Source: Rhabditoides inermis (taxonomy: Eukaryota > Nematoda > Chromadorea > Rhabditida > Rhabditidae). From it: a DNA stretch of 64,000 nucleotides. The translations under genes and the position numbers were made by a program. This document shows positions 51,701 through 59,085 of the stretch, piece by piece. The stretch covers positions 124,001 through 188,000 of the forward strand of contig CAWZYM010000291.1 of the NCBI GenBank assembly GCA_963966185.1. Reading direction: 5' to 3'. A model generated the notes under the pieces. That model searched no databases. It saw only the letters and a list, made by a program, of their open reading frames with translations, and was not told where the DNA came from. The number at the start of each line of letters is the position of its first letter. Position 1 is the first letter of the stretch.

Positions 51701-54700
51701 TTTTTCTTCACTTCCTCTTTCTTGGCCTTCTCTTCGGGAGTCAGCTCCTCGGGCTTGGCGTCAGTCTTTTTGGGGAGAGTCGTCTCTTCCGGTTTCTTCT
51801 GCTCCTCTGGCGGCTTTGTCTTCTAGTTTCCGTTGATGGTAGACGGTGCAGGAGAGGCAGTGGGAGTTGCGGCTGCGATGCCGCCTCGGGCGAACAGGGC
51901 TGTAGTGCGCAGGGGAGGGGCTGAACAGAGCTTGTCACGTCCTCTGGTATGGGAATCTGCGAGCTGACCGGTGTGTATGGCGCGAGTGGCGCGGCCGACA
52001 GCCAAGAAAGAGCAAACCGCGCGAGCCACGGGCACTGTTAGTGAAAGCCATTCGAAGTGGAGGCATTGCTGTGAAGCAATGGTGTCATGAAATATCTGTG
52101 TTATGATGAAATGAATGTTATGAAATTCATTCGTTGTATTTGAGATACATCAAGTATTCCATTGTTCACCCAACCTTTTTTCAAGTTTGTCTGATCCATT
52201 AAACTTGCCGAAAGAAAGGATTTAAGAGATTGAACATCTATTGAACAAGAAGATCTATTCTATGCAGATCTATTCTCTTCACAACTCTTGCCCTTTCAAT
52301 CATGCAAAAAGCAAGCGCAAAGTGGCGTGCATTTTTTATTTGACTTGATTTTGAAATTTGATTGATTTTGAATATATTTGACCATATCTGTACACATTCG
52401 TTCTATTTTCAACCTTCAATTTCATATCATAAGGTCTCACACAAAAATCACACAAACAAGTCTAAGAGCAGAGCGTTTATCAATGCAACGACTAAGCGAG
52501 ATGAATGTATTGGTGTGATTTGTGTGACGAGTAGGTTGGAGTGTGGGGTGAGCAGAGGGGAGAGGGAAGCGACGCCGGCCTTCCTAGTTCTTCATAGCCT
52601 CGGACACCTTGTTCGACAGCTCCTTGGCTGAAATGGGCGCTTTAGAGAGGCATACGGTAAGCTACCGTACCTTTTCCCTCGGCTGCCTTCTGACATCCGT
52701 CAGCCATCTTCTGACACTGTCCGAGAGCGGACGATGGGGTGACGATCTGCGACTCGCTGGCTCCAGGGGCGGCGCCCATCTTGGACTTGAGAGAGGCGGC
52801 CAGTTGCTCGGCTGCGTTCGAAATGGACGACCACGCGCTCTTGACAGCCTCCGGAACCTCGACGCTCGAGCCGGCAGGGCCTGAGGTCATTGGTAGCAGC
52901 GAGTGGGATATCGATCGATGCGCGCGATGACGCACCCTTGGTGGCGAGTGCGCGGCGGGTGGCGACGCTGCGAACGGCGGGCGCGGCGGTGAGCAGACGG
53001 GAGAACATAGTGGAGGGAATACGGGGGAAGGGGCGAGTGGCAGGCGAGGCGGGGAGGAGGGCTTATCAAGGGGCGGGTGGTAGGGTAATGAGCAGGGAGA
53101 TGACATTAGGGACGTAGGCCAAGTGCGCGAGGTGGGGAAATGCGCACTGCTGTCTGGATGGTTAGTTGTTCTCTGATTCGTGTATGTCTTGTTTCAGTTG
53201 TGGCGACTGCAGCGCCAGCGCCCTGGCAGCGGAGTGTTGGACGTGGAGTGTCTCCACTCGGGACCTACCCTGGTGAGTGGGTGATGACGGGTTCTGTTCG
53301 GTGTGTGATACATATTATGAAGGTGTTCAAATAAAACCATTAGTAGTGTTGTGTTTTCTGCTTGCAGTTCTGTGTTGTGAGTGAAACGTATCATTCAGGT
53401 GGTGCGTATTCGCGACCGGGAGCAGAAGCTGCGCTCGCTGTCCGTGCCCGCCACTCATGCAGGCAGCAGGGAGGGTGAGTGGAGGGAGAAGGGGAGACAT
53501 CACATGGTACTGCTTGTAGAACTGCCCGGCAACGTGGAGGTGTCGATCACGATGCGCGGCGGTATCGGACTGTCGATTGTCGATGGACAGGTGAGGGAGA
53601 CAGGGAGAGGGAGGGAGGGACGGAAAGAGAGAGAAAGAGAGAGAGAGAGAGAGAGGGGGGGGGGAGGGAGAGGAAGAGAGGGGAAGTGGAGGGATCATCT
53701 TTAATTGCAGCACGAGGAGCTGGTGTACGCTCGCATGTCTGGCATCCTTCTGCACGCCAAGCGCGTCGGCAACAGCTACCAGATGACTGCGGCGGTGGAG
53801 GTGATACAGGTGAATGGGGAGAGGGGGGGGGGCGAGTGAGAAGGTGTGGGGCACGACCGGGGAATGACGAAATGGAATGATGAATGGTGTAACCGTAGGC
53901 TGGATTTTAAACCGTCAGGAGAGTAATTTGATATGGTAGGTTTCACGGACGCAATATTGAGTGGGCAAGGACATTGTAACTAATGATAATGCGGTCTCAT
54001 GTAGACATAGTTTTGAATGTTGTATGTTTCACCGAAGCGATCAGCGCATGTGAATGTTAATTTTTAGACTGTATGGGACGAAGTATGTTTTTAGGCGGAC
54101 AACCAGCTGCTGGGCGCGGAGCGATGGGCGCTGCTGTTCTGCCAGCGGGAGAAGATCGAGGGAGCCATCGAGGTGGGCGGGGGCAGGGAAGCAAGTCGAA
54201 TGTTCACTCAGAATCGCAGACTTTGGGGGAATTTGAAACCGGTGGTATTTAGAAAATGAATGGCGTTTACTGATCTTGAAGATCGCTTTGCAGTTTCCGG
54301 AGAGTGAGCTTCCGGCGGGAGTGGGCGGGGCGCCGCCCGCACTGCGACTCGAGATGAACTACACACCACACAAACACTATGATGCGTTCGATGTGAGTGG
54401 AGGGGGGAGGAAGAGAGAGAGAGAGAGAGATACAGAGATACAGAGATACAGAGATATACAGAGATATACAGAGAGAGAGAGAGCTTGTCCACTCTCTCCC
54501 GTTGCAGTGTTTCCGCGTGAAGGTGTGTGAGGTGGCGGTGCAGCTGGACGAGCTCCTCCTCTGGAAGTGTGTCCAGTTTATGCAGGCCAGCGACGCCGAG
54601 GGAGCTGTCCAGGTGAGAGGGGGCGGGGTCTGGAGGGGCGGGGCTTGGCGTTTCTATGTTCCATTGCCTTTCGTTGTCATGAGTTTTGTCCATTCTCTCA

Positions 54701-57651
54701 ATACATAGCGTACCTTTTGATGTACAATTTGTTACCGATCAGTTTATCAATTGATCCCTCTCCACATACCCAGTAGAAATCGCAATTCACCCTCAATATG
54801 TTTTAACTGATTTTTGTTTTGTTTTAATTGTTTGATTGTTTTAACTGATGTTTTAAAGTGGCAATTTTATTGATCCGCAATCGGAAAAAAAATTGAACTT
54901 TGAATTGGCGGCTATAACTATTGAACTCGAGATGCGTATCACATAGGGATGTGTTTATCGGCTTCTACGACTTAAGTTTATGCTAGAAACTGAATTTTTT
55001 ATCTCAAAATTTTATTTCAAAATTCCATCATTCGAGACGTTGCAGACCCTCAACTGTGCTTTAACCTCACCTTTTATCCTTAAAGCATTCAAAATCAACT
55101 ATTTTTTGGGGCAAAAAAATAGTTTAATATCATGAAAAAAGTTCTAGTTTTCAGGCTTATTAAGATGTTATTTGATTTTTTCATCAACTTTTCAACAGTA
55201 TAATATCATTTTTAAGTGAAATTGTCACTTTAACTGACTGTAAGAGCTGATGCTGGTTTCACTAGCAATAAAGAATTTTCGTACGCTTTACCCACTACAT
55301 CTCTTGCAGTCTCGCGTGCTGACTGCCCCTCCGTGCACGGAGCTGGACCGCCCGGACCCGCTCCGCAGCCGGCGCTGCTACTTTGGCACCCTCGACCTCG
55401 AGATGGGACAAGTGGCGCTGTCGGGTGGGTGGGCATTTCAAATGGCTACACTCTATCTATTAGACGCTCACGAATGAAATGGAATGGGTGTAGGGTAGGG
55501 GTAGAGCGGAGAGAGACATATCAGTTGAAAAATGCAGAGTCGATACAAATTGCAACACTACAAAGTGATGAGAATAATGAAGATCGAGGAATCTATCTGT
55601 GGTATTCGATAAAGTTTGATTTCTCAAATATCCCTTTTAGTGTTGACTTTTTAGTTTGACTAGGGTTGAAAAGTCTCACCGTGCAGCAGATTGCAGCTGT
55701 GTGATGGAAATGAACGTAATGAGCGTCGTGAAACTTATTTGTGGTACTTACAGTCTGATTTTTTCAATTGTCAATTGTTTCTTACAGTGGTGACGGTGGC
55801 GAAGTGTGGTCTGCCGCGGGAGCTGCGACAGCTCAGGCAGCAGTGGAACGTCAAGCTAGTCTCGTTCGAGGGTGGGTGGGGAGGAGGGGGGTCTCTGTGT
55901 GTGTGTGTCTGTCTGTCTGTCTGTCTGTCTGTTTTTCTCTCTGTCTCTCTGTCTCACTCTCTGTTACTGGTGTTTTAATCTCGAGCTGTAAGCATCGGAA
56001 GATTTCATTTTCTTACCATCTTTGTGGTTTCTGTTTGTGAGATATTGCGTACCTTTTCTTTTTGATGCTTTTCAATACCCATCTCACGTTGATGAAAAAA
56101 AACTTCACTTAATGTGCAATTCACACCTTTGAGAAATTCTATCAACCGAGATCGCAAATTACATAGGTAGCAAAAGTAAGTTGCATGTTTTCACCATTTT
56201 AATGAGTGATTTGTGTGCAATAATGCACTGTCTTTTCTGTGAAGTGTGAATGAATTGTTGAATGATGAATACAACAACGTAGATGAAACAGCGGAAAGCA
56301 TCTGTCGGTGGTTCCTAACATTCACGCCCGTGTTCCTCTTCACATAGCTTCTCACTCTGCAGGCGCTGCCGTGCACCTGCCGGCGTTCCGCCAGTTCCAC
56401 TACTTCGAGACGAGCAGCTTCCTCCTCGACTCGCTCAGGCGGTTCTACTTTGGTGAGGGGGGGGGGAAGATGTGCGCTATGTGTACTTGATCTGTTTTGG
56501 CTAGACTGTTGGGCTGCGAAATTATTATTGCCTACTCAACGCGGGAAGTTATTTTTGGTTGAAACGTATTTGTGATATATTACATGAATAATTGGTGAGA
56601 CTAGGACATCTGAGACTATGGGGAAGAATTGTGTGTGTGTATTTCAGCCGAGCTGCAGAAGCAGACGCTGAACATCATCGTCACCCTGGATGCGTTCGGA
56701 AACCCGCTCGGACTCGTCACTGATCTCAAGGACTCGTTCCAGGTGAGGGGGCGGGGTGTGAGTGGGCGGAGCTTGTTGTGGTATCTGTTTTTGACGGTCT
56801 CTTGAGAAGCACGTGTTGTAATCTTATTGTTTTGTCATGTTTACATAATTTTGAAAATACTATTTACTAGTGAAAAAATACTTTCAGGGTCTGTTCATAG
56901 AGGGTGATGTGCAGCGGTTTGTGGCCGGGCTGGGATATGGAGTGTCGAACAGTATCAGCAAGGTGGGGAGGGAGAGAGAGGGAGGGAGAGAGGGGGGGGG
57001 AGAGAGAGGGAGAGAGAGAGGGAGAAGAGAGAGAGGGAGAGAAAGCGAGAGATGACGTCGTGTCCTCCAGATGGCTTCCTCGATGGCGCACGGCGTCGGC
57101 GCCCTGACATTCGATCAGGAACACGAGCTCAAGAGAAGGCACAACATGATACGGTAGGGGAGAGAGGGGTACTGTAATATACTGTAGGGAGGAGAACATG
57201 CGTACTGTATTATGTCCACAGGTCTCACTCAACCTCTTCCACTCCACTCACGCACCTCTATTCGGGAGTCAAGGGTGAGTGATTTTTTTCATGTGTTTTT
57301 TTCAGTTGTGTCCAGTGATAACTATCACTACGAAGCTATTCGGTATATTATCAATTTGTTGATCATGAAGGATCCCATCGTTTATTGTTGTTGAAAATAT
57401 AAGAACATTTTTATCATTAGGTGAAGCATATATTTTATAGAAATATCTTCGTTTTTAAAATTTAATCTCGTCATCTTTAGTTAGATGATAATGAAATGAT
57501 GAATTATATCACTTACATATCTCTTCTCTGTGCAGGCCTGGGCGTGGGTGTGCTGGGAGGAGTGACGGCCATCTTCACGAATACACTCAGCGAGAGCAGG
57601 AAGAACGGAATCATATCGGTGGGGGGAGAGGGAGAGGGAGGGAGAGAGAAA

Positions 57652-57700
<49 letters not shown>

Positions 57701-59047
57701 GAGAGAGAGAGAAAGGGAGGAGTAGAGAGAAAGAGAGAGAGAAAGAGGGAGAAGGACATCCGGCATCATCAGGGCGCGACTCGTGGCATCTTCACTGGCG
57801 CTGTCGACACTGTCACCAAGCCCGTGCAGGTGTGTTGTTATTACAGTGGATGCGTTTTGTATTGGGAGTGAAAGAAACTATTAAAGATGCTGTGATATCT
57901 CAGTGTTCATTCTATTGTGAAACGTAATCGGTGTGTATTGATCTAAATGATTTTTCTGTAGGAAAAAACAATGTTATTGCTTACATCATATCGATTCACA
58001 CATGTAGTGTGAATGGAGCGTATCCAAACTGTCGAGTTTTCGAGTCGAGTCTGAAATCAGTGAATCTTTCAACTGTGGGAACATCCACTGCTGACATGGT
58101 TGTCTAAAAAACGAGGAAATATTTAGGCACTGAAACTCATAAATTGTATTCATCAAAGTATGCAATTAAAAAAATCAGGGTCTGTTCGACCTGGTGGAGG
58201 GCACGGCGTCTGCGATGAAGGAGCTGGCGGGTCCGGCGGCGAGTGGAGGAAAGACGAGACAGATGGCAGAGAGGTGAGCCGAGGGGGGAGCAGGGCACAG
58301 GTCCACCGGTGAGCAGTTGTGTACATATAGGGGTATGGAAGGAAGGTTGTGGTGAGAAATATAAGAATTATAATTATCTCTAGTGCCTATTCTGTTGAAT
58401 CATTGATCATGTGGATGTGGATAATTATAAGATATCAAGGCACGAGGGGTATTGAATAGGATGCGTTCTACCTTTCCATATTCTCGTTATGAAACATATT
58501 TCACCCACGCAGTCTTTCCAGAGAATAGAATACTTATTCTGCCGGGCGCTATTCGGTCAAAAGTTGTTTGACGAGGAGTGTCGTTAGAGCCACACTCTCG
58601 GATCCGAACAAAAATGGAGTGCACGGACCCCAGCCTCTGGTCTGGCAGACTGATGCGCTAACCACTAGGCCACGACGGCTCGGTCTTTGACCGCCAGAGG
58701 TGGAATGAGGTAGCTAAAAACCAGCTCTGTACGTTTTCGTACAAGAAACGTATATGGCGCGTAGGAAAAAGTAACACCAGAAATCGATGTCTGGGGTCCT
58801 AACTAAGGTATCCTATCCATTTGGTTCGGAACCGAGAGTGTGGCTCTAACGACACTCCTCGTGAGTTGTAAACACGCACCGGATAGTTGTCGAGTTTCTT
58901 CATTGCAGTCGCGTGCGTCCGCCGCGTCTGTGCCGCAACCTGTACCACCTGCTGCCACCCTATCACATACAACTGGCAAGGGCACAGGCCGAGATGTACA
59001 GGATAAACGGCTACAGCGGCAAGGAGAGGTGGGTGGAGAGGGAGAGA

Positions 59048-59085
<38 letters not shown>

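Larger units (their letters stand above)
50010..53474 (+). other. vps13d: VPS13D exons 86-91: ricin-type lectin-like segment, split by a gene-bearing intron
   Basis: Exons: 50010-50084, 50143-50251, 50317-50373, 50420-50482, 53198-53272, 53399-53474. Vertebrate VPS13D carries a ricin-type beta-trefoil lectin domain just before its C-terminal region. Here [16 protein letters not shown] and the split Q|LW give three beta-trefoil QxW-like turns, with GRLMCG and SGVLDVE in the strand positions expected for such repeats. The QLW repeat is interrupted exactly by the 2,715-nt intron 50483-53197 that contains three antisense genes. Carbohydrate-binding residues cannot be judged from the sequence alone. 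Confidence 0.75.
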
